Shown: piece by piece, positions 23,937-32,754 of the stretch
How positions within the stretch are numbered: the first letter of the stretch is position 1
How the letters are laid out: every line of letters starts with the position of its first letter
Assembly: GCA_017465845.1 (NCBI GenBank)
Contig: JAFTVH010000076.1
Coordinates: forward strand, 1-43,782
From: Lachnospiraceae bacterium
GTDB taxonomy: Bacteria > Bacillota > Clostridia > Lachnospirales > Lachnospiraceae
Direction: 5' to 3'
Length of the DNA: 43,782 nt
Made by a program: the position numbers and the translations under genes
The notes under the pieces: model-generated
The model's database searches: none
What the model saw: the letters and a program-made list of their open reading frames with translations, nothing else
What the model was told of the DNA's origin: nothing

Positions 23937-25190
23937 ATGAAGAGAACGTTTTTATCACAGGCAGGAATAGGTGTGTTGGCAGCAGCTGTCATGGTATCGT
24001 GCACCGGCTGCGGATTGACAAAGCAGGAGAATCTGATGGATGGAATCAAGAAGAACGAGGTAGTCATGAGCGATTCTATGGAAGCAGGAAATGTAGCTGC
24101 GACAGATTTTGCTGTCAGGCTCTTTGAAGCCGGTCTGGAAGAGGAGAAGAACACGCTCATTTCTCCTCTGTCCGTTCTGTGCGCCCTTGCCATGACAGCT
24201 AACGGTGCCGAAGGTGAGACCCTTGCACAGATGGAAAACGTGCTGGGAATGCCGATTGCGGAACTGAACACTTATCTGCACACCTATGTGGAGCAGCTGC
24301 CGGAAGAGGAGACTTACAAGCTGAGCCTGGCCAATTCTATCTGGGCTCTGAAAGATGATGGCTTTATTATTAATCAGGATTTTCTCCAGACCAATGCAAA
24401 TTATTATGGCGCAGATATTTACAGAACGGAATTTGACGATTCTACACTGAAGGCCATCAATGACTGGGTAAACGAGCATACCGATAGCATGATTCCGCAA
24501 ATCCTGGATCAGATTCCGGAGAATGCACTGATGTATCTGGTGAATGCGCTGGCATTTGACGCCCAGTGGCAGGATCCCTATAAGGAATCTCAGGTGCGTG
24601 AAGGAACATTTACAACAGAGGCCGGGGAAGAGCAGAAAGTGCAGATGATGTACTCAGAGGAGGACTGGTATCTGGAGGATGAAGGCGCCACCGGTTTCAT
24701 AAAGTATTATGATGACCGTGCTTATGCGTTTGTGGCGTTGATGCCAAAGGAGGGTATCAGTGTGGCGGATTACGTCTCCAACCTTACCGGGGAACATTTA
24801 AGCGAATTACTTTTCAGTCCGGAGAGAACAATCGTAAAGGCAGCAATCCCCAAGTTTGAGAGCGAATACAGTACAGAGATGAGCAAGATTCTTATTGACA
24901 TGGGGATGACGGATGCATTTAATGGGGACGAAGCAGATTTTTCAAGGCTGGGCACCGCTGCAAACGGTAATATCGCTATCAGCCGGGTGCTCCACAAGAC
25001 CTTTATTTCCGTGGGAGAGATGGGGACAAAGGCCGGAGCTGCCACAGTAGTGGAAATGGTAGAATGCACCGCAATGGTGGTTGAGAATTCGCAGACGGTG
25101 TATCTGGACCGGCCTTTTGTGTATCTGCTGGTTGATTGTGAGAACAATCTGCCGCTTTTTGTGGGGACTTTGATGGACATAGAGGAGTGA
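23937..25190 (+). CDS. Serpin (serine protease inhibitor family), predicted lipoprotein
   Basis: The ATG at 23937 is seven bases after AGGAGG (an ATG at 23931 is too close). The product has 417 residues. The N-terminus is a lipoprotein-type signal (FLSQAGIGVLAAAVMVSCTGCG), so the protein should be anchored outside the cell. Serpin motifs: NTLISPLSVLCALAMTANGA, LSLANSIWAL, the ALAFDAQWQDPY strand, and RPFVYLLVD near the end. The hinge before the reactive loop is GTKAGAATVVE (363-373), rich in small residues as in inhibitory serpins. By standard numbering the P1 residue falls near Cys377 in VECTAM, though the loop is about five residues longer than in antitrypsin. Clostridial serpins inhibit host or dietary proteases. 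It is in an operon with an ECF sigma factor. Confidence 0.93.
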   Translation: MKRTFLSQAGIGVLAAAVMVSCTGCGLTKQENLMDGIKKNEVVMSDSMEAGNVAATDFAVRLFEAGLEEEKNTLISPLSVLCALAMTANGAEGETLAQMENVLGMPIAELNTYLHTYVEQLPEEETYKLSLANSIWALKDDGFIINQDFLQTNANYYGADIYRTEFDDSTLKAINDWVNEHTDSMIPQILDQIPENALMYLVNALAFDAQWQDPYKESQVREGTFTTEAGEEQKVQMMYSEEDWYLEDEGATGFIKYYDDRAYAFVALMPKEGISVADYVSNLTGEHLSELLFSPERTIVKAAIPKFESEYSTEMSKILIDMGMTDAFNGDEADFSRLGTAANGNIAISRVLHKTFISVGEMGTKAGAATVVEMVECTAMVVENSQTVYLDRPFVYLLVDCENNLPLFVGTLMDIEE

Positions 25191-25244
25191 TGGGGGCTGC
25201 ACTTACGGAAATCATCACTGGCCTGCTTTGTCGGATATAATAAG

Positions 25245-25293
25245 AAAACACCTTCTTTGAACGTGGGTTATCCCACGGCAAAGGGGTGTTTTT
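25245..25293 (+). terminator. Terminator after the serpin gene
   Basis: AAAACACC..CTTTG pairs with CAAAGGGGTGTTTT, enclosing an inner CGTGGG/CCCACG stem, and ends in a T-run. It lies about 55 bp after the serpin stop. Confidence 0.78.
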
Positions 25294-25405
25294 GCTGTAG
25301 TTGGGAATCATGTGACCAGAAATTTTTTTTAGGGGTGGTAGAATTGCTCCAAATAGAGTAAAATATACTGGAACACTTCATAGAGTCAGGAAAGCGGGGA
25401 GTGAA

Positions 25406-26869
25406 ATGAAGCTTACACAGTTATTAGAAAAATTAGATTATGAACTGATACAAGGTACTCTTGAAAAAGAAATCACAGGGGTGGTATACGATTCCCGAAA
25501 AATAACGAAAGGCTGTCTCTTCCTATGCATCTGCGGCGCCAACTTCGATGCGCACCAGGCAGCTGCAGAAGTAGCTGATAAAGGTGCAGCAGTCCTGGTT
25601 GTATCTAAGGAAGTAGAAGGAGTCTCAGAAAAAGATGTAACAGTGATCAAAGTGCCTGATACACGCTACGCTATGGCATTTATCTCAGCAGCCTGGTTCG
25701 GCCACCCGGCAGAGAAGATGAAAGTCATCGGTGTCACCGGAACCAAAGGCAAGACCACCACAGCTTATCTGGTAAAATCGATTCTGGAAAACGCCGGTCA
25801 CAAAGTAGGCTTGGTGGGTACCATAGAAGTCATTATCGGAGAGGAGCACATTCACGCGGTGAACACTACACCGGAGTCCTATCTTTTACAGGAATATTTT
25901 GCCCGGATGGTGGAAGCGGGACTGGATACAGTGGTCATGGAGGTATCTTCCCAGGCTCTGATGATGCACAGGTCTCAGGGATTTATTTTCGATTATGGTA
26001 TTTTTACCAATCTGGAGCCGGATCATATCGGGCCCAACGAGCATGCTTCCTTTGAAGAGTATATGGCCTGCAAGGGTCTGCTTTTCAAACAGTGTAAAGT
26101 AGGTATCGTCAACAGTGATGATGTACATTATAAAAAGGTTATCAACGGTCATACTTGCAGCATAGAGACTTTCGGTATGGGCAATGGTGCAGATTTGAGA
26201 GCAGAGCAGCTGAAGTTGGTGCATAAGCCGGGAGAACTGGGCGTTTCGTTCCAGGTGAAGGGGCTGATGGATTTTGAAGTGGAAGTACCTACTCCGGGCA
26301 GATTCAGCGTCTATAATGCGCTGACAGCCATTGCCATCTGCAGACATTTTGATGTGCCCACAGAGGCGATTAAGAAGGCATTGCTGGCGGCGCATGTAAA
26401 GGGCAGGATTGAGATGGTAAAGGTATCTGATAACTTTACGCTGCTTATCGATTATGCCCATAACGCCATGGCGCTGGAGAGTCTGTTGAGCACGTTAAAG
26501 GAATACGAACCCAACCGCCTTGTATGTCTCTTTGGCTGCGGCGGCAACCGCTCCAAACTTCGCCGCTATGAGATGGGTGAGGTCAGCGGAAAGCTGGCAG
26601 ACCTGACTATTATTACGTCCGATAATCCAAGATTTGAGGAGCCACAGGATATCATCAATGATATTAAAGTGGGAATTGCTAAGACGGATGGAAAATATGT
26701 GGAAATCTGTGACCGTAAGGAAGCTATCCGCTATGCCATCGAGCATGGGCAGCCGGGAGATATTATTGTGCTGGCAGGCAAAGGCCATGAGGATTATCAG
26801 GAGATCAAGGGTGTGAAATATCCTATGGATGAACGAATTTTGATACAGGAAGTACTTGAGGGAAGGTAG
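25406..26869 (+). CDS. murE: UDP-N-acetylmuramoyl-tripeptide synthetase (UDP-MurNAc-L-Ala-D-Glu: meso-diaminopimelate ligase type)
   Basis: This 487-residue cytosolic ligase adds the third stem-peptide residue in peptidoglycan synthesis. Domains in order: N-terminal UDP-binding part (VVYDSRKITKGCLFLC), the ATP-binding P-loop GVTGTKGKTTT at about 109-119, the central VMEVSSQALMMHR and FTNLEPDHIG, then the C-terminal ligase domain LLIDYAHNAMALES, FGCGGNRSKLRR and DNPRFEEP at 406-413. The DNPR motif is the usual signature of meso-DAP specificity (Lys enzymes differ), so the wall is probably DAP-type. The start is an ATG after GGGAGTG. It begins about 110 bp after the serpin terminator and is followed 9 bp later by priA. 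Confidence 0.96.
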   Translation: MKLTQLLEKLDYELIQGTLEKEITGVVYDSRKITKGCLFLCICGANFDAHQAAAEVADKGAAVLVVSKEVEGVSEKDVTVIKVPDTRYAMAFISAAWFGHPAEKMKVIGVTGTKGKTTTAYLVKSILENAGHKVGLVGTIEVIIGEEHIHAVNTTPESYLLQEYFARMVEAGLDTVVMEVSSQALMMHRSQGFIFDYGIFTNLEPDHIGPNEHASFEEYMACKGLLFKQCKVGIVNSDDVHYKKVINGHTCSIETFGMGNGADLRAEQLKLVHKPGELGVSFQVKGLMDFEVEVPTPGRFSVYNALTAIAICRHFDVPTEAIKKALLAAHVKGRIEMVKVSDNFTLLIDYAHNAMALESLLSTLKEYEPNRLVCLFGCGGNRSKLRRYEMGEVSGKLADLTIITSDNPRFEEPQDIINDIKVGIAKTDGKYVEICDRKEAIRYAIEHGQPGDIIVLAGKGHEDYQEIKGVKYPMDERILIQEVLEGR

Positions 26870-26878
26870 GATGATAAT

Positions 26879-29116
26879 TTGTATGCGGATATCATAGTAG
26901 ATATCTCCCATGAAAAACTGGATAGACCTTTTCAGTATCTGGTGCCTGCCGGACTGGAGCCGGTACTGGAAGAAGGAATGTGTGTGAAGATTCCTTTCGG
27001 AAAGGGCAACAGGCTGATTCAGGGATATGTAATCGAGCTTACGATGCAGTGTAAGTTCGACCCGCTTAAAATGAAGGAAATCCACAGTGTGGTAAAAAGC
27101 AGTGCAGGGGTGGAGGCCGGGATGATCCGGCTGGCAGCCTGGATACGCAAGAATTATGGTTCTACCATGATACAGGCGTTAAAGACAGTTCTTCCTGCCA
27201 AAAAGACGGTAAAGCAGCTGGAGCACCGCACCATAGAAAGAATTGCGGACAGAGAGACACTGATAGCAGCCTTGGGAGAGGCCGGGCGAAAGAAACAGGC
27301 CGCAAGGGAGCGGTTGCTGACACAGCTTTTGGAGAATGAAAGGATTCCTTATGAGTGGGTCACCGGAAAGCTGGGCGTATCCGGTGCATCCATAAACGGC
27401 CTGGTGCAGAACGGACTGATTCGTGTGGTAACAGACAGTGCCTACCGCAATCCGGTCAGATGCAGAGAGCAGTCAGGGGAAAAGAAGCAGCTGAGTGATA
27501 AACAGCAGCATATCGTAGACGAGGTGTTGTCTGACTTTGATGGGGAAAAGCCCGGTACTTATCTGATTCACGGTATCACGGGAAGCGGTAAGACAGAAGT
27601 TTATATGGAGCTGGTGGAACAGATGGTGGCAAGAGGCAGGCAGGCGATCGTATTGATTCCTGAAATAGCGCTGACCTATCAGACGCTGCTTCGGTTTTAC
27701 AAGCGCTTCGGAGACCGGGTCAGTGTCATGAATTCCACCTTGTCTGCCGGAGAAAAGTATGACCAGTGTGAAAGGGCGAAAAAAGGTGAAATTGATGTCA
27801 TCATCGGACCGAGGTCAGCTCTTTTCACGCCGTTTCCCAATATTGGTGTTATCATCATTGATGAGGAGCATGAAAACAGTTATAAAAGTGAAAGTACACC
27901 GAAATATCATGCAAGAGAGACAGCAAAAGAGGTGGCAAGAATGCACGGTGCCAGCCTGGTGCTGGGTTCCGCCACACCCTCTCTGGAGGCCTATTACAGA
28001 GCCTGTGAGGGAGAATATAAGCTTTTTACATTAAAAGAAAGGCTGACTGGAGGAACCCTTCCAAAAGTGCATACTGTGGACCTTCGGGAAGAGCTTCGTG
28101 AAGGTAACCGTTCCATTTTCAGCCGAAAGCTGCAGGAACTATTGTCTGACCGGCTGCAGAGGGGAGAGCAGAGCATGCTTTTCCTAAACCGGCGCGGTTA
28201 CGCAGGATTTATATCCTGTCGTGCCTGTGGTCACGTGATGAAGTGTCCACACTGCGATGTGTCTCTTTCGGAGCACAGAGACGGCAGACTGGTATGTCAT
28301 TATTGCGGATATGCGCAGCCTAAGGTGAGCAACTGTCCCAGCTGCGGTTCCAGGTATATCATGGGATTCAAGGCCGGAACCCAACAGATTGAGGATAAGC
28401 TGAAAGAGCTTTATCCTCAGGCAAGGGTCCTCAGAATGGATGCAGATACTACAAAAACGAAGGATAGTTATGAGAAAATCCTTTCTGCATTTTCCAATGG
28501 AGAAGCAGATATCCTGATCGGAACCCAGATGATCGTTAAGGGGCATGATTTCCCGAATGTTACTCTGGTTGGTATTATAGCAGCTGATCTGTCACTGTCC
28601 ATCGGTGATTACAGGGCGGGAGAACGTACTTTCCAGCTGCTCACCCAGGCTGCAGGCCGTGCCGGACGAGGTGCCAGAGCAGGAGAAGTGGTCATCCAGA
28701 CCTACCAGCCGGAGCACTATGCAGTGGTACATGCTGCCAATCAGGATTATGAGAGCTTTTATCAGGAGGAAATCCTCTATCGTGAGATGCTTGGATATCC
28801 GCCTGTGTCCCATATGCTGGCAGTGCAGATTTTTTCTCAGGAGGAAAAAAGCGGAATGGAGCTGGCAGGGTATCTTGCCCGGATTGCTTCCGGATTCATA
28901 GAAAACGGAGAGTCACCGGCCTGCAGAATGATGATTTTGGGACCGGCTCCGGCGTCTATCGGAAGAATTAATGATATTTTTAGATTTGTATTCTATATAA
29001 AATATGGAAAATATGATAAACTGGTACAAATAAAGGATGTACTGGAGGAAAAGCTGTCGCAGTATCAGGGGAAAGAGAACGTACAGTTTGACTTTGACCC
29101 CATGAATGTGATGTAG
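26879..29116 (+). CDS. priA: Primosomal replication restart helicase PriA
   Basis: The start is a TTG at 26879 (YADIIVDISHEKLDRPFQYLVP is the conserved N-terminus), 9 bp after murE. The product has 745 residues. PriA reloads the replicative helicase at stalled forks. Visible parts: DNA-binding N-terminal domain, a winged-helix region, helicase motif I GITGSGKTE at 232-240, DEEH at 328-331, zinc-binding cysteines from Cys447 (CRACGHVMKCPHC, CHYCGY, CPSCG), IGTQMIVKGHDFPNVTLVG and QAAGRAGRG. Complete and in normal order. The downstream def gene starts 31 bp after its stop. Confidence 0.97.
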   Translation: MYADIIVDISHEKLDRPFQYLVPAGLEPVLEEGMCVKIPFGKGNRLIQGYVIELTMQCKFDPLKMKEIHSVVKSSAGVEAGMIRLAAWIRKNYGSTMIQALKTVLPAKKTVKQLEHRTIERIADRETLIAALGEAGRKKQAARERLLTQLLENERIPYEWVTGKLGVSGASINGLVQNGLIRVVTDSAYRNPVRCREQSGEKKQLSDKQQHIVDEVLSDFDGEKPGTYLIHGITGSGKTEVYMELVEQMVARGRQAIVLIPEIALTYQTLLRFYKRFGDRVSVMNSTLSAGEKYDQCERAKKGEIDVIIGPRSALFTPFPNIGVIIIDEEHENSYKSESTPKYHARETAKEVARMHGASLVLGSATPSLEAYYRACEGEYKLFTLKERLTGGTLPKVHTVDLREELREGNRSIFSRKLQELLSDRLQRGEQSMLFLNRRGYAGFISCRACGHVMKCPHCDVSLSEHRDGRLVCHYCGYAQPKVSNCPSCGSRYIMGFKAGTQQIEDKLKELYPQARVLRMDADTTKTKDSYEKILSAFSNGEADILIGTQMIVKGHDFPNVTLVGIIAADLSLSIGDYRAGERTFQLLTQAAGRAGRGARAGEVVIQTYQPEHYAVVHAANQDYESFYQEEILYREMLGYPPVSHMLAVQIFSQEEKSGMELAGYLARIASGFIENGESPACRMMILGPAPASIGRINDIFRFVFYIKYGKYDKLVQIKDVLEEKLSQYQGKENVQFDFDPMNVM

Positions 29117-29147
29117 AAACAACAGAAGAAAGGCAGGAGAAAAGAAA

Positions 29148-29636
29148 ATGGCAATTCGTAATATCAGAGAAATGGGAGATGAAGTTCTGGGAAAAGTATG
29201 TAAAGAGGTAACGCAGATGACACCCCGAACAAGAGAATTGATTGAAGATATGCTTGAGACCATGTATGAGGCTAACGGAGTGGGACTTGCAGCACCTCAG
29301 GTGGGCATTTTGAAGAGAATTGTGGTAATTGATACCACAGGAGAGGACCCTCATATCCTGATCAATCCCAGAATTGTGGAGACAAGTGGGGAGCAGACAG
29401 GCCAGGAAGGCTGTTTAAGTGTACCGGGCAAGTCAGGAGTGGTGACCAGACCCAATTATGTGAAAGCTGTGGCACTGGATGTGAACATGCAGCCTATCGA
29501 GCTGGAGGGTACGGAGCTTCTGGCAAGAGCTATCTGTCACGAACTGGACCATCTGGATGGTCATCTCTATGTAGAAAAAGTAGAGGGAGATCTGATGGAT
29601 GTGACCTACGATGATGAGGAAGAAGAGGAAGAATAA
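29148..29636 (+). CDS. def: Peptide deformylase
   Basis: This 162-residue enzyme removes the N-formyl group from nascent proteins. The three family motifs are present: GVGLAAPQVG, QEGCLSVPG with the metal-ligand Cys, and CHELDHLDG with HELDH at 131-135. The metal-binding set is complete. The C-terminus is a run of acids (DDEEEEEE). AAAGGCAGGAG-type ribosome binding site. Its TAA is immediately followed by the fmt ATG. Confidence 0.97.
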   Translation: MAIRNIREMGDEVLGKVCKEVTQMTPRTRELIEDMLETMYEANGVGLAAPQVGILKRIVVIDTTGEDPHILINPRIVETSGEQTGQEGCLSVPGKSGVVTRPNYVKAVALDVNMQPIELEGTELLARAICHELDHLDGHLYVEKVEGDLMDVTYDDEEEEEE

Positions 29637-30572
29637 ATGAAGATTGTATTTATGGGAACCCCTGATTTTGCTGTGGGGGCTTTGGAAGCTTTGATTGCAG
29701 CAGGACATGAGATTACTGCTGTGGTTACACAGCCTGATAAGGCAAAGGGAAGAAGCGGCCAGCTGATTTTCCCGCCGGTGAAGGAGTGCGCACTGCGCCA
29801 CAATATTCCGGTCTTTCAGCCTGCAAAAATCAAGACACCGGAAGCAATCGCAGAGCTTAAGACATATCCGGCAGAAGTTTATGTTGTAGCTGCTTTCGGG
29901 CAGATTTTGTCTCAGGAAATCCTGGATATGCCGTATTACGGCTGCCTGAATATCCATGCCTCTCTGCTTCCGGGCTACAGAGGCGCATCTCCTATTCAGA
30001 ATGTGATCCTGAATGGAGAAGAAAAGACCGGTATTACGATCCAGCAGATGAATATCGGGATTGATACCGGCGATATGCTTTACCAGAAAGAAATTGATAT
30101 TGAAAGAACGGATACCTTTGAGACACTGCATGATAAGCTGACGGTGCTGGGCGGAGAGGCAATTGTGGAAGCATTGGCGCTTCTGGAAGAAGGCAGCCTG
30201 GAACCGGTGCCTCAGGATGAGGAGCTCAGTTCTTATGCGCCGCTCATCACCAAAGGAATGGGAAAAATTGATTTTTCCAGATCAGCTTATGAAATTGAAC
30301 TGAAAGTGCGGGGGCTGAACCCATGGCCAAGTGCATTTACTACCTATCATGGAAAACAGTTAAAAATCTGGGAGGCTGTAGCGGAAGAGCAGGTATCAAA
30401 GGAAACTGCATGCGGAAAAATCCTTGAGGTCAATAAAGATTGTGTAGTAATCGGTACAGGAAAGGGTATACTGAAAGTATATAGCTTGCAGCTGGAAGGA
30501 AAGAAGCGAATGAGCGCTCATGATTTCCTGCTGGGTGTACGAATGAAGGTGGGAGAAACACTGGGGGAGTAA
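29637..30572 (+). CDS. fmt: Methionyl-tRNA formyltransferase
   Basis: This 311-residue enzyme formylates initiator Met-tRNA with 10-formyltetrahydrofolate. It begins directly at the def stop, so translation is coupled. Motifs: KIVFMGTPDFAVG at the N-terminus, NIHASLLPGYRGASPIQN with His107 and the SLLPGYRG loop, GIDTGDMLYQ, and the C-terminal oligonucleotide-binding domain with LNPWPSAFT. def-fmt coupling is the standard bacterial arrangement. Confidence 0.97.
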   Translation: MKIVFMGTPDFAVGALEALIAAGHEITAVVTQPDKAKGRSGQLIFPPVKECALRHNIPVFQPAKIKTPEAIAELKTYPAEVYVVAAFGQILSQEILDMPYYGCLNIHASLLPGYRGASPIQNVILNGEEKTGITIQQMNIGIDTGDMLYQKEIDIERTDTFETLHDKLTVLGGEAIVEALALLEEGSLEPVPQDEELSSYAPLITKGMGKIDFSRSAYEIELKVRGLNPWPSAFTTYHGKQLKIWEAVAEEQVSKETACGKILEVNKDCVVIGTGKGILKVYSLQLEGKKRMSAHDFLLGVRMKVGETLGE

Positions 30573-30657
30573 AGCTTTTGAGAACGGCTGAAGTGTCGGA
30601 ACAATGCTGAAAGTCAGGTTATTGCAAAGCCTGATTTAGGAAGTGGAGGCAAATAAA

Positions 30658-31380
30658 ATGTTATATATGGGTTATTACGGATATGGAATGTTCTGGGATC
30701 CAACGTATCTGTTGGTCATCATCGGCATGCTTCTCTGCCTGGGTGCCAGTGCGCTGGTAAACAGTACCATGAACAAATACAGTAAGGTCAGAAACATGAG
30801 CGGATTGACGGGAGCAGATGCCGCCAGAAGAATTCTGAATCAGGAAGGCCTGTACGATGTACAGATTGAATGCCTGAGAAATGGGAAAGGGGATCATTAT
30901 GATCCCAGAACGAAAACAGTAAGGCTGTCTTATGAAAATTATAATTCGGCGTCTGTGACAAGTGTTGGTGTGGCTGCCCATGAATGCGGTCACGCCATCC
31001 AGCATGCGAAAGGCTATGTGCCTATTAAAATCAGATCCGCACTGGTACCTGTCGTCAATATCGGAAGTAATCTTGGGATGCCCCTTATTTTTCTGGGCAT
31101 CTTGCTGGGCTGGAACCAGACACTGATTCAGATTGGTATCTGGGCTTTCTCGCTGGCTGTACTGTTCCAGCTGATTACTCTGCCTGTGGAATTCAATGCT
31201 TCCAGACGTGCGGTGTCCAAGATTGACCAGTACGGTCTTTTAAGTGTACAGGAAAATAATGGCTGTAAGAAAGTGTTGACTGCAGCAGCCCTGACTTATG
31301 TGGCTGCAGCTGCTTCCTCTATCCTGCAGCTGCTTCGTCTGGTATTGCTCTTTGGGGGCAACCGCAGACGGGATGACTGA
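30658..31380 (+). CDS. Membrane-bound zinc metallopeptidase, YugP-like
   Basis: The ATG at 30658 with GTGGAGG upstream gives 240 residues. The N-terminus is YGYGMFWDPTYLLVIIGMLLCLGAS, a TM helix. The zinc motif is HECGH at 108-112, preceded by VTSVGVAAHE. Two further TM segments (IFLGILLGWNQTLIQIGIWAF, LTYVAAAASSILQLLRLVLL) follow. This is the neutral zinc peptidase family found between fmt and rsmB in many Clostridia. The physiological substrate is unknown. Its presence in the translation/wall operon is conserved. Confidence 0.9.
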   Translation: MLYMGYYGYGMFWDPTYLLVIIGMLLCLGASALVNSTMNKYSKVRNMSGLTGADAARRILNQEGLYDVQIECLRNGKGDHYDPRTKTVRLSYENYNSASVTSVGVAAHECGHAIQHAKGYVPIKIRSALVPVVNIGSNLGMPLIFLGILLGWNQTLIQIGIWAFSLAVLFQLITLPVEFNASRRAVSKIDQYGLLSVQENNGCKKVLTAAALTYVAAAASSILQLLRLVLLFGGNRRRDD

Positions 31381-31415
31381 TGCAGAATACTAAAAAAGAA
31401 AGGCGATAACGCAAT

Positions 31416-32711
31416 ATGTCAGAAAATACCAGAGAGATCGTTCTGGACATGCTGCTTTCCATAGAACGAAGTGAAGAATATTCTCATAAATTGATGAAAG
31501 CAGTTCTGGATAAATATGATTATCTGGACGCTCAGGAGAAAGCTTTCATGAAGCGTCTGGCGGAAGGTACCATAGAGCGACAGATAGAACTGGACTATGT
31601 GCTGGAACAGTTTTCCAGTGTGCCGGTGAAGAAGATGAAGCCTCTGATCCGGTGCCTGATGCGGATGAGTGCGTATCAGATATTGTACATGGACAGTGTG
31701 CCGGACAGTGCAGTCTGCAATGAGGCGGTAAAGCTGGCCGGAAAAAGAAAGTTCCAGAATCTGAAAGGTTTTGTCAATGGTGTCTTAAGGAATCTGTCCA
31801 GAAACAGAAGTTCTATCAAATGGCCGGATCAGGAAAAAGAGCCCCAGCAGTGGATGAGCATAATCTATTCCATGCCTTTGTGGCTGGTGCAGCTCTGGGT
31901 CAAAGAGTATGGTAAAGATAGGACTCTTACCATGCTTTCAGGCCTTTCCCAAGTCCATCCTGTAACCATCCGTTTTCGCAAGGCACTTGACAAAAACGTC
32001 CGACTGGAGTATATTGCACAAATGGAAAAGATGGGTGTGGAGGTGACGCCTTCACCTTATCTGGAGTATGCTTATACACTGAAAAAAGCAGAGGGAGTCG
32101 CCTCTCTCCCCGGGTATGAGGAGGGGGCATTTACAGTGCAGGATGTCAGTTCCATGCTGGCGGTAGAGGCAGCAGGAATCAAGACTTCCGATTATGTAGT
32201 TGATATCTGCGCAGCACCGGGCGGAAAGAGCCTGCTGGCAGCAGAGATGGCAGGAAAAGTGCTTTCCAGAGATGTCAGTGAGAATAAGCTTGACTTGATA
32301 GAGGAAAATGCACAGCGCATGCAGGCAGACAATATGATAGTGGAACAGTGGGATGCGACAGTCACAGATGATGCTTTGATTGGGAAGGCTGATGTAGTAC
32401 TTATGGACGTGCCGTGTTCCGGTCTTGGCGTCATGGGAAAGAAGCGCGATATCAAATATCACGTGACACCGCAGAGCCTGCAGGAGATTACTGCACTTCA
32501 GAAGAAAATCGTAGCTGCCAGCTGGCAATACGTGAAGCCGGGCGGGGTGCTGCTTTATAGTACCTGTACGGTGAGAAAAGAAGAGAATGAAGAGATGTGC
32601 AGTTTTATCTGTAAGGAATTCCCCTTTACTCTGGAGGAAAGCAGACAGCTTTTCCCGGGAGAAGATGACTGCGATGGGTTCTTTTTTGCCAGATTACGTC
32701 GAAAAGAATAA
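31416..32711 (+). CDS. rsmB: 16S rRNA (cytosine-967-C5)-methyltransferase RsmB
   Basis: This 431-residue protein has an N-terminal NusB-like RNA-binding helical domain (EYSHKLMKAVLDKYDYLDAQ ... FVNGVLRNLSRN) and a C-terminal SAM methyltransferase: the SAM loop DICAAPGGKSLLAA, DVPCSGLGVMGKKRDIKYHV with Cys334, and YSTCTVRKEENEE with the nucleophile Cys384. It modifies C967 of 16S rRNA in E. coli numbering. It starts 35 bp after the peptidase, with AAAGAAAGGCGAT upstream. Confidence 0.95.
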   Translation: MSENTREIVLDMLLSIERSEEYSHKLMKAVLDKYDYLDAQEKAFMKRLAEGTIERQIELDYVLEQFSSVPVKKMKPLIRCLMRMSAYQILYMDSVPDSAVCNEAVKLAGKRKFQNLKGFVNGVLRNLSRNRSSIKWPDQEKEPQQWMSIIYSMPLWLVQLWVKEYGKDRTLTMLSGLSQVHPVTIRFRKALDKNVRLEYIAQMEKMGVEVTPSPYLEYAYTLKKAEGVASLPGYEEGAFTVQDVSSMLAVEAAGIKTSDYVVDICAAPGGKSLLAAEMAGKVLSRDVSENKLDLIEENAQRMQADNMIVEQWDATVTDDALIGKADVVLMDVPCSGLGVMGKKRDIKYHVTPQSLQEITALQKKIVAASWQYVKPGGVLLYSTCTVRKEENEEMCSFICKEFPFTLEESRQLFPGEDDCDGFFFARLRRKE

Positions 32712-32754
32712 AACGGAAAATTAAGGCGGCGAAAAAGGGCAATATTACGACGAA

